Below are positions 48,052-56,601 of a stretch of DNA of 64,000 bases, one piece after another (positions within the stretch are counted from its first letter, which is position 1; every line of letters starts with the position of its first letter). The notes beneath the pieces were generated by a model. It was not told the DNA's origin. It saw nothing but the letters and a program-made list of their open reading frames with translations, and made no database searches. The DNA is taken from positions 244,615 through 308,614 of the forward strand of contig NZ_JARXVT010000003.1 in assembly GCF_029892845.1 (NCBI RefSeq), read 5' to 3'. The position numbers and the translations under genes are program-made. Source of the stretch: Aurantimicrobium minutum (GTDB taxonomy: Bacteria; Actinomycetota; Actinomycetes; Actinomycetales; Microbacteriaceae).

Positions 48052-49828
48052 TGCAGCAAAATATTCTGACCAATTCGTCGATTGGCTTGTTGAAGAGGGC
48101 TATACCCATTGTTTCTTTGTTGCAGGTGGAAACATCATGCACTTACTCGACTCAGTACGTACGCGAATGGAGTGTGTTCCCTTTGTCAATGAAATTGGGG
48201 CAGCCATCGCTGCAGAATATTTCACTGCTTCTTCTGGAAGTAAAAACAAAAAGGCATTTGTTTTAGTAACAGCAGGGCCAGGACTCACAAATACTGTTAC
48301 TGCTATCGCAAGCGCCTGGGTCGAAAGTCGGGAGCTGCTTATTGTTGGCGGCCAAGTTAAAAGTTCAGACCTGAGCAGAGGTCTAGTCAGGCAACGAGGC
48401 ATCCAGGAAATTGACGGTGTTACTTTAGTCGACTCAATCTGCAAAGCAACTTTGCAAATAGATAAACCAGTCTCTAAAGAACTAATAATTTCTCTGATTC
48501 GACTAGGTTCAACCCCAAGAAAAGGTCCGGTTTTTCTAGAATTATGCCTAGATGCGCAAGCTGCTGCCCCGTTTGAAACCGAAACTGCCCAACTAAAAGA
48601 TACTGTGCTTCCCCTCGTCACAGATCAAGAATTGGATCGAGTGCTTGAGTTGCTATCTCAATCACAGCGACCTGCTTTCCTTCTTGGAGGAGGGGTATCA
48701 CGTGAGGAGGTTCGAAGCCTTGATTCGAAACTTCAAGAATTAGGAATTCCTATTCTCTTAACTTGGAACGGCGCCGACCTCCTTCCTGCTAATAATCCGC
48801 TCTACGCAGGAAGGCCTAATACTTGGGGTCAGCGATCAGCAAACATAATTCAGCAACAAGCAGACTTGCTCATCGCTATCGGAACGCGCCTTGGAATACA
48901 GCAAACTGGTTTTGCCTGGGAACAATTCCTGCCGGTAGGGAAACTTATTCATGTCGACATTGATGACTCTGAACTGACTAAGGGACATCCTGAATCAGAA
49001 TTAGCAATACAAGCTGATGCCAATCACTTTTTGACTGCTTTGACACAAAAAGCGGTCTCTCAGCCCGAGTGGCAAGTCTGGAACGACTTCATTGACGTAG
49101 TTCGGGAACGGGTACCTCTCAACGACCCTCAAAACGTCACAGGTAATGAATATGTAAAGCCATACGAAATGTTGATGGAACTCTCCAACATCCTTAATGA
49201 GGATGACGTATTCGTTCCCAGTAGCAGTGGAAGTGCATTTACCGTTGCAATGCAATCACTTCAGCTCCATGGGAATCAAAAAATTGTTACCAACAAAGGC
49301 ATGGCGAGCATGGGCTACGGTCTTTCAGGTGCAATTGGCGCGAGCCTCGCCAACAAAGATTCAAAAACAATTTTGATTGAAGGCGATGGCAGCTTCGCAC
49401 AGAACCTTCAGGAACTAGGAACCGTTGCTTCTCAAAATTTGAAAGTCAAAATTTTACTTTTTGCTAACGATGGCTACGCTTCGATACGGATGACTCAGAG
49501 AAATTATTTCAACGGTGCCTGGATTGGTTGTGATTCTTCAACAGGATTAGGACTCCCTGATTGGAATGAATTGGCAAATTCCTTTGGAATTCCATATTTG
49601 AGAATGAACCCTAACGAAACATTTTCTGCCGAAATCAAAAATGCGCTGAATTCAGAAGGACCTTCATTCATTGAAGTACCTATTGACCCAGAGCAGACTT
49701 TCTTCCCAAAAATCATGTCTTCGGTTCAGCCTGATGGCAGCATGAGCTCCAACCCGCTACATTTAATGCATCCACAACTTTCAGACACTGACGCTAGATC
49801 TCTGATGAAATTCATCGAGACTTACTAG
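48044..49828 (+). CDS. Thiamine diphosphate-dependent enzyme (acetolactate synthase-like; YerE or IolD type possible)
   Basis: 594 residues in the three-domain pattern of ThDP enzymes: PYR domain with catalytic Glu50 (FVNEIGAA), a central domain (LLGGGVSREEV) and a PP domain with GDGS (447-450) and Asn475 for metal and diphosphate. It overlaps the AroB-like gene by 8 bp. Related enzymes in sugar loci include YerE, which attaches a two-carbon branch from pyruvate to CDP-3,6-dideoxy-4-ketoglucose, and IolD, which cleaves a cyclic diketone. RfbF/G/H next to it would supply the YerE acceptor. Branched-chain amino acid synthesis is unlikely here, as no small subunit or ilvC is present. Confidence 0.85.
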   Translation: MTDAAKYSDQFVDWLVEEGYTHCFFVAGGNIMHLLDSVRTRMECVPFVNEIGAAIAAEYFTASSGSKNKKAFVLVTAGPGLTNTVTAIASAWVESRELLIVGGQVKSSDLSRGLVRQRGIQEIDGVTLVDSICKATLQIDKPVSKELIISLIRLGSTPRKGPVFLELCLDAQAAAPFETETAQLKDTVLPLVTDQELDRVLELLSQSQRPAFLLGGGVSREEVRSLDSKLQELGIPILLTWNGADLLPANNPLYAGRPNTWGQRSANIIQQQADLLIAIGTRLGIQQTGFAWEQFLPVGKLIHVDIDDSELTKGHPESELAIQADANHFLTALTQKAVSQPEWQVWNDFIDVVRERVPLNDPQNVTGNEYVKPYEMLMELSNILNEDDVFVPSSSGSAFTVAMQSLQLHGNQKIVTNKGMASMGYGLSGAIGASLANKDSKTILIEGDGSFAQNLQELGTVASQNLKVKILLFANDGYASIRMTQRNYFNGAWIGCDSSTGLGLPDWNELANSFGIPYLRMNPNETFSAEIKNALNSEGPSFIEVPIDPEQTFFPKIMSSVQPDGSMSSNPLHLMHPQLSDTDARSLMKFIETY

Positions 49829-49837
49829 GGGGCGCAC

Positions 49838-50641
49838 ATGAATAAAACTGAACGCAAAATGACCGACATCCTGAAACAGGGTAAAGAAGAATTCGGTGTT
49901 GTTTGTGTCAAGGCAGAGTTTGAAGCTGAGGGTACTCGCGTTGACGAGCTTCTAAGATTGGTTGATATTTCACGTCAGGCTGGCCTCCCACTTACAGTTA
50001 AAATTGGTGGCTGCGAAGCAATCCGCGATCTGCTTGAATCCAAGCAGATAGGTGTACGACACGTCGTTGCTCCCATGGTCGAAACTCCTTACGCTTTGAG
50101 CAAATACGTCGCGGCCAAGGACGCAATTTTCGACGAAGACGAAAATAATGACACTGACTTTCTCTTCAATATCGAGACAATCACCGGTTACAACAACCTT
50201 GATGAAATGCTAATAACGGCAAAAAGCGGACGAGGCCTGAACGGCGTTGTTTTTGGCCGAGTAGATTTCGCAGGTTCTTTGGGGGAAAGCCGCGACACCA
50301 TTAACACGCCAAAAATTACTGAATACGTAGTCAAAACTGCTCAGAAGACCAAAGACGCTGGACTTGACTTCGTTATGGGAGGTGCGGTCTCAAGTGATGC
50401 ACTAGATGTTGTTCGTGAAGTAGCTTCTGTTCACTTGACCCGTTTCGAAACACGAAAAATAATTTTTGGTGGAGATTCTGCAACCATCAACAGTATTGAA
50501 AAAGGACTAGTAAACGCTGTTCACTTTGAACTTCTATGGCTCCTCAACAAGCGTGATTACTACGGTCGTATCACGGCAGAGGACGCAAAGAGAATTGAAA
50601 TGCTTGAGTCGCGCTGGCACGTACTCAGTGGAGAAAAGTAA
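49838..50641 (+). CDS. HpcH/HpaI aldolase/citrate lyase-like protein
   Basis: 267 residues with AGGGGG eight bases before [29 protein letters not shown] (Glu-x-x-x-G) and [14 protein letters not shown] match the metal-binding barrel of HpcH/HpaI and CitE proteins, which make or break C-C bonds using pyruvate-, oxaloacetate- or CoA-type substrates. The metal-ligand Glu and Asp are recognisable. Last gene of the operon, closed by the strong terminator at 50654-50688. It could condense a keto acid onto the cyclase product. Confidence 0.82.
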   Translation: MNKTERKMTDILKQGKEEFGVVCVKAEFEAEGTRVDELLRLVDISRQAGLPLTVKIGGCEAIRDLLESKQIGVRHVVAPMVETPYALSKYVAAKDAIFDEDENNDTDFLFNIETITGYNNLDEMLITAKSGRGLNGVVFGRVDFAGSLGESRDTINTPKITEYVVKTAQKTKDAGLDFVMGGAVSSDALDVVREVASVHLTRFETRKIIFGGDSATINSIEKGLVNAVHFELLWLLNKRDYYGRITAEDAKRIEMLESRWHVLSGEK

Positions 50642-50653
50642 ATCTAGTCATAA

Positions 50654-50688
50654 AAAATGGGTGAGTATCAAAGATACTCACCCATTTT
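50654..50688. terminator. Strong bidirectional terminator at the operon end
   Basis: AAAATGGGTGAGTATC (50654-50669) pairs perfectly with GATACTCACCCATTTT (50673-50688) around an AAA loop, giving a 16-bp stem with A/T arms that provide U tracts in both directions. It follows the aldolase gene by 12 bp and also contains the stop codon and last codons of the convergent epimerase gene. Confidence 0.9.
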
Positions 50689-51642
50689 CATGCCCTCGAA
50701 TGTGTTCAAGATTTGAGAGGTTAAGTCAAGCGGGTCAAAAGACAACTCTCTTTCAAGCTCGCTCCACCGATGAGTATTAGCGAAATAATTATCAGTGCCC
50801 TTCTGAGCGGGCTTCGTTCTCGTGATTACCGCTGAAGGATTTATCAGTGCAACTACTTGACGAGCAAGCTCGGCCATTTCGATTAAAGGCCCTTCAGAAT
50901 TCAATACGATAAAACTTGATTTTTCCGTCTCAGCCAAAGAAAGTGCCAATAAATCTTCCACCGCAGAATATCTTCTAAACACTGGGATTGAAGCTTTGAT
51001 ATGCAACACACCATTGGCAGCTTGTGAAATGAAATCTGTTAAAGCAAAACTTTTTGGCTTTGTTACATAGGCGCCAGACACGCTCCATGCTCTTGCGATA
51101 ACCCCCCGCTTATTTACTTCGAAAGACAGCTTCTGCAGATCAAGTTCCGCTTTTCGTTTCAGAAAGCCATAAGGATTATCTTCGATTTCACCCAAACCTG
51201 CATCTTGAGGAAACACAGCCGCGCCACTTGAAAAAGAGATAAAACGCTTAACAGTTGGAAGGCTTATAAGTTCAACTAGCTGCTGTTGAATCTTCTGATT
51301 TTGATTAATGTAATTTGGCAAACCATATTCGTTAATTCTTTCCCTCGTAATAAAAGCGCAGTCAATAATTACTGTGGGTGAAAAAGAACGAATTTGATCG
51401 ATGTCAAATTTATGAACTTCGAAAGTTTTTCCAAGTGAATTAAAGTTTCGCGTGTGAGAAGCGAGTAATAAACAAGGCAATCCGCTTTTCAACATCAAAT
51501 TGGCTGCAGTTTGACCAAACCATCCAGAGGCGCCTGTAATCACAATTCGATCATCAGGTTGTAAGTGGCTATCCCAGAGAGTTTGTGAAGAAGGGTTGAG
51601 AAGGTGAGCTTTCTTAATCTGTTGGATCAATTGGAGACTCAC
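50668..51642 (-). CDS. NAD-dependent epimerase/dehydratase family protein
   Basis: 324 residues from a GTG at 51642 (VSLQLIQQIKK), which overlaps gtrA by 29 bp; the in-frame ATG at 51705 would overlap by 92 bp. VITGASGWFGQTAANLML is the Rossmann loop, FISFSSGAAVFPQD the catalytic Ser region and YGFLKRKAE the Tyr-x3-Lys pair. Probably a sugar-nucleotide epimerase, reductase or dehydratase for the same glycan. The end of the gene lies inside the terminator at 50654-50688. Confidence 0.82.
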   Translation of the reverse strand: MSLQLIQQIKKAHLLNPSSQTLWDSHLQPDDRIVITGASGWFGQTAANLMLKSGLPCLLLASHTRNFNSLGKTFEVHKFDIDQIRSFSPTVIIDCAFITRERINEYGLPNYINQNQKIQQQLVELISLPTVKRFISFSSGAAVFPQDAGLGEIEDNPYGFLKRKAELDLQKLSFEVNKRGVIARAWSVSGAYVTKPKSFALTDFISQAANGVLHIKASIPVFRRYSAVEDLLALSLAETEKSSFIVLNSEGPLIEMAELARQVVALINPSAVITRTKPAQKGTDNYFANTHRWSELERELSFDPLDLTSQILNTFEGMKMGEYL

Positions 51643-52063
51643 TCGCTTCTCGGGTTTCGTTTGGCCGTCTGAAGGAAAAATATTTATGGCCCAAATAACT
51701 AACAATCGTAAGGACTAACGTAGCAATTCCCTGTGCCAGATACACATTTATGTGACTGGTAAGAACGATTGCGGGAAGTAGGAAAGTGTTGGCGATCAGC
51801 GGGACTATGTAAACAGTCTGAAATCTCCAAAAGTCTCGAAACAAATGTCCCTCAACCACAAAAACAAATCTACGGTAGATGGCAAAGGCTACCGTGGAAG
51901 ATATGAGGTGAGAAACATACAAACTACCTATATAGGTGATGTACCTTCCAAAACTCCACTGGATTGCAGAAAAGATTACAAAACCGAATACGGTGTTGAA
52001 CCCGCCAGTTAAGAGAAATTTAAACTTCTCATGCCTCACTAGTTTTTTGGCTTTATCCAACAT
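51614..52063 (-). CDS. GtrA family membrane protein
   Basis: 149 residues with four hydrophobic helices (about 14-32, 38-60, 78-98 and 103-125). FLLTGGFNTVFGFVIF and YLGHKYFSFR are GtrA motifs. GtrA proteins are thought to flip polyprenyl-phosphate-linked sugars made by GtrB-type enzymes; a GtrB-like gene is at 45388-46326 on the other strand. Seven bp downstream of the acetyltransferase. Confidence 0.88.
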   Translation of the reverse strand: MLDKAKKLVRHEKFKFLLTGGFNTVFGFVIFSAIQWSFGRYITYIGSLYVSHLISSTVAFAIYRRFVFVVEGHLFRDFWRFQTVYIVPLIANTFLLPAIVLTSHINVYLAQGIATLVLTIVSYLGHKYFSFRRPNETREASESPIDPTD

Positions 52064-52070
52064 ATTCGAC

Positions 52071-52655
52071 TTACTTTAGAGTCTTCTGTAACAAAACAGT
52101 CCCAAGCCAACGATCAAATTTGAACCCAACTCGCCCCATTCGTCCAATTTCTTTAAAACCAAAGTCGTCATGAAGCTTGAGAGAGGACTCCGCTCCCCCG
52201 TCAGCGATGACGGCAATGATTTCTTTCAATCCAGCTGCTTCAGAACGATTCATGAGCTCCTGCATCAACGCTTTGCCCAACCCTTTTCCAGTTGACGCAG
52301 CACGAAGATAAATCGAGTTCTCTACCGTGTAGCGATAGGCGCGCTTTTGCTTCCATGGAGTGACCAGCGCATAGCCAAGCACCTGTTCACCAGGAGATAC
52401 AGCAACGATAAAGGGCATCTTGAGTTTCTCAAGATAGGCAAATTTCTGCTTCCACTCTTTGAGGGTCATCTGATCTTCATCAAAAGTCACCACGCTGTTG
52501 AGAACGTAATAGTTATATATCTCGCGAATATCTGGAAGATCTGCAGCAGTTGCTTCCCTGATTTCAAAAGAAAACGGCGCTTCCGGCTCAGGCCGTTTCT
52601 GCAGATGCAGCGGCAGCTGGCGTGGTTTGAGATATTCCTCTGGAAGCACGAGCAC
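52071..52655 (-). CDS. GNAT N-acetyltransferase, phosphinothricin acetyltransferase-like
   Basis: 194 residues from GTG 52655; a TTG at 52700 overlaps ung by 34 bp. ATAADLPDIREIYNYYVLNS, GYALVTPWKQKRAYRYTVENSIY, the acetyl-CoA loop STGKGLGKAL and LHDDFGFKEIGRMGRVGFKF are those of the Pat/YncA group. Substrates may be an amino acid or amino compound; drug resistance is not implied. Lies after ung in the minus-strand operon. Confidence 0.85.
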   Translation of the reverse strand: MLVLPEEYLKPRQLPLHLQKRPEPEAPFSFEIREATAADLPDIREIYNYYVLNSVVTFDEDQMTLKEWKQKFAYLEKLKMPFIVAVSPGEQVLGYALVTPWKQKRAYRYTVENSIYLRAASTGKGLGKALMQELMNRSEAAGLKEIIAVIADGGAESSLKLHDDFGFKEIGRMGRVGFKFDRWLGTVLLQKTLK

Positions 52656-52666
52656 AAGCCTACTGA

Positions 52667-53383
52667 CTAGAACAACACAGAATTGCTTGGCAACGCCCAA
52701 TTAATGGGCGCCTGGCCAAGCTCTATAAGGGCTTTGTTCACCTTGCTGAATGGCTTCGAATCAAAGAAACCCCGAGAGGCAGAAAGCGGACTCGGGTGAA
52801 CTGACTCGATAACTACAGTTTCAGCCAGAAATGGTTTTGCTGAAATCGCGTCATTCCCCCATAGCAAAGCAACGAGTGCGCTTCCTGCGCGCCCATCGAG
52901 TGCCGTGAGCGCACACTCTGTGACCTGTTCCCAACCAATTCCTCGGTGAGATCCTGCTTCACCTGCGCGAACAGTCAAAACCCTGTTTAAAAGCATGACT
53001 CCCTGGTCTACCCAGGGCTGGAGATCACCTTTAGCTGGTTGCTCGCAACCGATATCTGTTTGTAGTTCGGTGAAGATGTTCTTCAAACTTCGTGGCAATG
53101 TGAGCTGTTCAGCTGCCACGGAGAAGGAAAGGCCGACTGCATCTCCTGGAGTTGGATACGGGTCTTGTCCAAGGATGACGACCCTGACCTTCTCAAAAGG
53201 AGTCTTGAAAGCCCTCAGGATGTTCTCTGGTTCAGGAAATACTTGATGCCCGGCAGCTAATTCTTTGTTCAGCTTGAGCACTATCTGATTGAGCACTTCT
53301 TGAACCGGGGCAAGAACTTCGACCCAACTTGAATCAATGAAACCCTGCTGGGCTAATTCCTCAAGATTGAGGGTGATTGTCAT
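52667..53383 (-). CDS. ung: Uracil-DNA glycosylase, family 1
   Basis: 238 residues from ATG 53383 (MTITLNLEEL), overlapping the K+ channel gene by 23 bp. VVILGQDPYPTPGDAVGLSFS is the water-activating motif and VHPSPLSASRGFF the Leu-loop. Removes uracil from DNA. Core repair gene placed here between surface and ion-channel genes. Confidence 0.96.
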   Translation of the reverse strand: MTITLNLEELAQQGFIDSSWVEVLAPVQEVLNQIVLKLNKELAAGHQVFPEPENILRAFKTPFEKVRVVILGQDPYPTPGDAVGLSFSVAAEQLTLPRSLKNIFTELQTDIGCEQPAKGDLQPWVDQGVMLLNRVLTVRAGEAGSHRGIGWEQVTECALTALDGRAGSALVALLWGNDAISAKPFLAETVVIESVHPSPLSASRGFFDSKPFSKVNKALIELGQAPINWALPSNSVLF

Positions 53384-54122
53384 CGTGTTTGTGACCGTCG
53401 TTCTGATGTGAGGCGTGTTCTTGAGACTTTTTGTGAACTGTCTGGACCTTTTCACTGAGGTAGGAGATCACGGTTGCTGTTGTTGCACCCACGATGACAA
53501 CTCCGCCCAACATCAACAGAGATGCGTAAATGCGTCCCATGACGGTCACGGGGATCATGTCTCCATAACCAACTGTGGTGATGGTCTCGATTGCCCACCA
53601 TACCGAGTCGCCGTAGTTCGTGATGGTGGCGCCCACTGCGTCACGCTCAGCCGCATAAACAGCCAAAGAAAGAACGTAGATATACATCAAAGCGAATGAA
53701 GCCGCATATGCGACCAACCGTGCACGCACAGAGGAACCTTGGCGTCCTCGGAAGAAACGCAGTCGCGAGAGATACATCAACAACAGGAAAGGTCTGATAA
53801 ACGGAATGGCCATCGAAATGAGGTCAATCACATTGCGTTTGAAATACAGCCGTTTGTTCGTGGAGAGGGTTAATCGCACGAAGTAATCGATGATGAACGT
53901 CAGCCAGATAACTGTGAGGCCTAGAAGGATGATTTTGTCGAGTCCACGGGTGAAAACCTCATCGTCGAGGATGAGGACTGAGTAGCCCAACAGGAAGATG
54001 AATGACAAAAAGATAAAAGGGAGTGTGGTGTATTTCTCCCAGATGATTTCTTTGGGGCTTCTGGTGTCTTCAACTAGAACACCTGCGGAGTTCATGATCA
54101 GTGGCTTAGGACTCGATTCCAT
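53361..54122 (-). CDS. Voltage-gated-like potassium channel
   Basis: 253 residues with about six hydrophobic helices. TVGYGDMIP is the K+ selectivity filter, followed by a pore-lining helix. The S4-like segment carries Arg residues (RFFRGRQGSSVRARL). No RCK/TrkA-N domain follows; instead there is a His/Asp-rich tail (HASHQNDGHKHDDNH). Membrane K+ conductance for turgor or membrane potential. Start codon is 18 bp from the divergent acyltransferase ATG. Confidence 0.9.
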   Translation of the reverse strand: MESSPKPLIMNSAGVLVEDTRSPKEIIWEKYTTLPFIFLSFIFLLGYSVLILDDEVFTRGLDKIILLGLTVIWLTFIIDYFVRLTLSTNKRLYFKRNVIDLISMAIPFIRPFLLLMYLSRLRFFRGRQGSSVRARLVAYAASFALMYIYVLSLAVYAAERDAVGATITNYGDSVWWAIETITTVGYGDMIPVTVMGRIYASLLMLGGVVIVGATTATVISYLSEKVQTVHKKSQEHASHQNDGHKHDDNHPQS

Positions 54123-54140
54123 AGTTCTAGGCTAGTTAAT
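54123..54140. promoter_or_regulatory. Shared divergent promoter with leaderless starts
   Basis: Only 18 bp separate the two ATGs. TAGGCT (54128-54133) on the plus strand lies 7 nt before ATG 54141, and TAGCCT (54134-54129) on the minus strand lies 6 nt before ATG 54122; both match the TANNNT -10 consensus and overlap. This predicts leaderless mRNAs in both directions. The same TAGCCT box is 5' to cysE (7648). Confidence 0.5.
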
Positions 54141-55175
54141 ATGAGCACACAGCGGGTCGCGTTATGGGATAACGCCCGTTTTGGAGCTATTGCTCTCATG
54201 GTGGCAGGCCATACACTAACCAAAATGGTGGGCGAGAACGACGCCGCTTTCACTCTTTACGTCTTTATCTATGCTTTCCATGTTCCCGTCTTTGTCGCCG
54301 TTTCTGGCTACTTCACAAAGGGAACAGCACCAGACGATAAGCGCATACGCACTGTGTTCACAGACATCGTGGTTCCGTACATCATCTTTGAAGTGATCTG
54401 GTCAGTAGTTCTCTTCTTCTATAACGGAAATTTCCGCCTTGACCTCACCAGGGCTTCTTGGACTCTCTGGTTCTTGCTTGCACTGGCTATCTGGCGCATC
54501 GTTCTGCCTTATTTGGTGGCTTTGAAATACCCACTGCTGATTAGCATCGTGATTTCCATTACTGCCGGCTACTTTCCTATCGATCAGACCTTCTCAGCTG
54601 CACGAGTTCTCGGGTTTTTGCCTTTCTTCGTCTTTGGCTGGCAACTCCGGGAATGGAACCTCGGCGAGCGCTGGATGGCGCTCAGCTCACAATCAGTCAT
54701 TCGTTGGCGAGTAGTGGCAGCAGCGTTCATGGCTCTTGTCGCAATCGGAATTGCAATCAGCGTTCCCTTCCTCCGAGAAGTTCAAATTAGAAGTTTCATT
54801 ACCTATGACTCTGGCTATGCCACCTTCGGATATGACCAGTGGTGGGGTGGCTTAGGCCGTCTCGCCACCATGCTGGTGGCTGCGGCCATGATTATGGCCT
54901 TCTTGGTTCTGATTCCTCGTGAACAAACATGGTTTACCCAGTTCGGTCAAGCAACGATGTATGTCTACTTGCTCCACACCTTCGTGCTTTATCCCCTGCG
55001 TGAGAACGGCGTTCTCGATGGCGAGCGTCCCCTCTGGTACATCCTCTTGGCCGTAATTGGTTCATTCGGTTTGACCGTTCTTCTGTCCACAAAACCGGTG
55101 GTGAAGCTGTTCAAGCCGATTGTTCAACCGAACCTCAATTGGCTCTTTGTTACACCACGTGACTTGCGTAATTGA
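54141..55175 (+). CDS. Acyltransferase 3 family membrane protein
   Basis: 344 residues with about ten hydrophobic helices. ALWDNARFGAIALMVAGHTL contains the conserved His of PF01757 enzymes, followed by HVPVFVAVSGYF with the usual S/G-rich loop. These proteins acetylate (or otherwise acylate) sugar hydroxyls of surface glycans. Possibly modifies fucose or other sugars made in this window. Followed by metY 62 bp later. Confidence 0.85.
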   Translation: MSTQRVALWDNARFGAIALMVAGHTLTKMVGENDAAFTLYVFIYAFHVPVFVAVSGYFTKGTAPDDKRIRTVFTDIVVPYIIFEVIWSVVLFFYNGNFRLDLTRASWTLWFLLALAIWRIVLPYLVALKYPLLISIVISITAGYFPIDQTFSAARVLGFLPFFVFGWQLREWNLGERWMALSSQSVIRWRVVAAAFMALVAIGIAISVPFLREVQIRSFITYDSGYATFGYDQWWGGLGRLATMLVAAAMIMAFLVLIPREQTWFTQFGQATMYVYLLHTFVLYPLRENGVLDGERPLWYILLAVIGSFGLTVLLSTKPVVKLFKPIVQPNLNWLFVTPRDLRN

Positions 55176-55178
55176 GTA

Positions 55179-55234
55179 GTGCTCCTGGCGGGCGTAACGT
55201 CAAAGCAAGTTTTCACCACCTGCCTAAGGAGCAC
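55179..55234 (+). promoter_or_regulatory. Possible anti-Shine-Dalgarno pairing ahead of metY
   Basis: GTGCTCC (55179-55185) is exactly complementary to GGAGCAC (55228-55234), which contains the metY ribosome site. Base pairing over the 42-nt interval could mask it. No SAM riboswitch motif was recognised. The pairing is seen directly; regulation is inference. Confidence 0.3.
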
Positions 55235-55237
55235 ACC

Positions 55238-56545
55238 ATGAGCAATGACCAAGCAAACTGGAAGTTTGAAACCAAGCAGATCCACTCGGGCGCGCAGCCT
55301 GACCCCGTCACCAACGCGCGTGCGACTCCGATCTACCAGACCACTTCTTACGTCTTCAACAATGCAGAGCACGCAAAGAATCTCTTTGCTCTTGCAGAGT
55401 TCGGAAACATCTACACCCGCATCCAGAACCCCACGCAGGACGTTGTAGAGCAGCGTGTAGCAGCTCTTGAAGGTGGAACCGCAGCACTTCTGGTTTCCTC
55501 AGGCCAAGCTGCTGAAACATTCGCTGTTCTGAACATTGCTGAAGCAGGCGACCACATTGTGTCTTCGAGCTCCATCTATGGAGGTACCTACAACCTGTTC
55601 AAGTACACCCTGGCCAAGCTCGGTATCGAAGTTACCTTCGTCGAGAACCAGGATGACGCAGACGAATGGCGCGCAGCTGTTCGCCCCAACACCAAGCTCT
55701 TCTTCGGTGAAACCATTGGTAACCCTCGCATCAATATCTTGGACATTTCACTTGTATCCAAGGTTGCTCATGAGGCTGGAATTCCCCTCATCGTGGACAA
55801 CACCATCGCTACCCCCTACTTGATTCGCCCTCTCGAGCACGGTGCTGACATCGTGATCCACTCCGCAACCAAGTTCCTGGGTGGCCACGGAACTGTTATC
55901 GGTGGTGTCATCGTGGACGGTGGCAAGTTTGAATGGTCCAAGAACGTCGAGAAGTTCCCAGGCCTCACCGAACCAGACCCCTCGTACCACGGTGCGAGCT
56001 ACACCACCGTTCTTGGCGACGCTATTGCGTACATCATCAAGGCCCGTGTTCAGCTTCTTCGTGACCTCGGTTCCTCCATCGCTCCTGCGAGCGCATGGCA
56101 GATCATCCAGGGCATCGAAACCTTGAGCCTGCGTATTGAGCGTCACGTGGAGAACGCAACCGCTGTTGCACAGTGGTTGGAAGCACACCCCCAGGTGGCT
56201 TCCGTCAACTATGCAGCGCTGCCATCCAGCCCCTGGTACACCGCAGCTAACCGTTACGCCCCTAAGGGTGTTGGTGCTGTGCTGTCTTTCGAACTCAAGG
56301 GCGGTGTTGAGGCTGGCAAGGCATTCGTAGACAACCTCGAACTGTTCAGTCACTTGGCAAACATCGGTGACGTACGTTCACTGGTTATCCACCCTGCTTC
56401 CACCACTCACTCGCAGCTCACTCCTGAGCAGCAGCTGACAAGTGGTGTAACTCCTGGTTTGGTTCGCCTCTCAGTAGGTCTTGAGAACATTGAAGACCTT
56501 AAGGCAGACCTCGAGAAGGGTCTTGCTGCTGCCGCAGCAATCTAG
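55238..56545 (+). CDS. metY: O-acetylhomoserine aminocarboxypropyltransferase (OAH sulfhydrylase)
   Basis: 435 residues from ATG 55238, which has AAGGAG; the longer ATG at 55172 lacks one. Cys/Met metabolism PLP enzyme: SSGQAAETFA, SATKFLGGHGT with the PLP Lys, and RIQNPTQDVVEQRVAALEGG. Uses sulfide and O-acetylhomoserine to give homocysteine. Its substrate is made by metX (58839), separated by a crotonase and a flippase gene. Confidence 0.95.
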   Translation: MSNDQANWKFETKQIHSGAQPDPVTNARATPIYQTTSYVFNNAEHAKNLFALAEFGNIYTRIQNPTQDVVEQRVAALEGGTAALLVSSGQAAETFAVLNIAEAGDHIVSSSSIYGGTYNLFKYTLAKLGIEVTFVENQDDADEWRAAVRPNTKLFFGETIGNPRINILDISLVSKVAHEAGIPLIVDNTIATPYLIRPLEHGADIVIHSATKFLGGHGTVIGGVIVDGGKFEWSKNVEKFPGLTEPDPSYHGASYTTVLGDAIAYIIKARVQLLRDLGSSIAPASAWQIIQGIETLSLRIERHVENATAVAQWLEAHPQVASVNYAALPSSPWYTAANRYAPKGVGAVLSFELKGGVEAGKAFVDNLELFSHLANIGDVRSLVIHPASTTHSQLTPEQQLTSGVTPGLVRLSVGLENIEDLKADLEKGLAAAAAI

Positions 56546-56584
56546 GACTCAACGCACTAGTAACTAGTCGAGGGGCTTGGCCTT

Positions 56585-56601
56585 GGAGTAGCGTCTACTC
56601 C
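56585..56601 (+). promoter_or_regulatory. Hairpin abutting the crotonase ATG, with possible -10 element
   Basis: GGAGTAG (56585-56591) pairs with CTACTCC (56595-56601) across CGT, ending at the base before ATG 56602. TAGCGT (56589-56594) is a TANNNT -10 box 7 nt from the ATG, the same spacing as at 54128, so the transcript is likely leaderless and the symmetry may be an operator rather than an RNA hairpin. Confidence 0.35.

Noticed and set aside
55176..55237. SAM riboswitch before metY
   Set aside because: The gap is only 62 bp and no SAM motif is visible; only a short pairing with the ribosome site remains.
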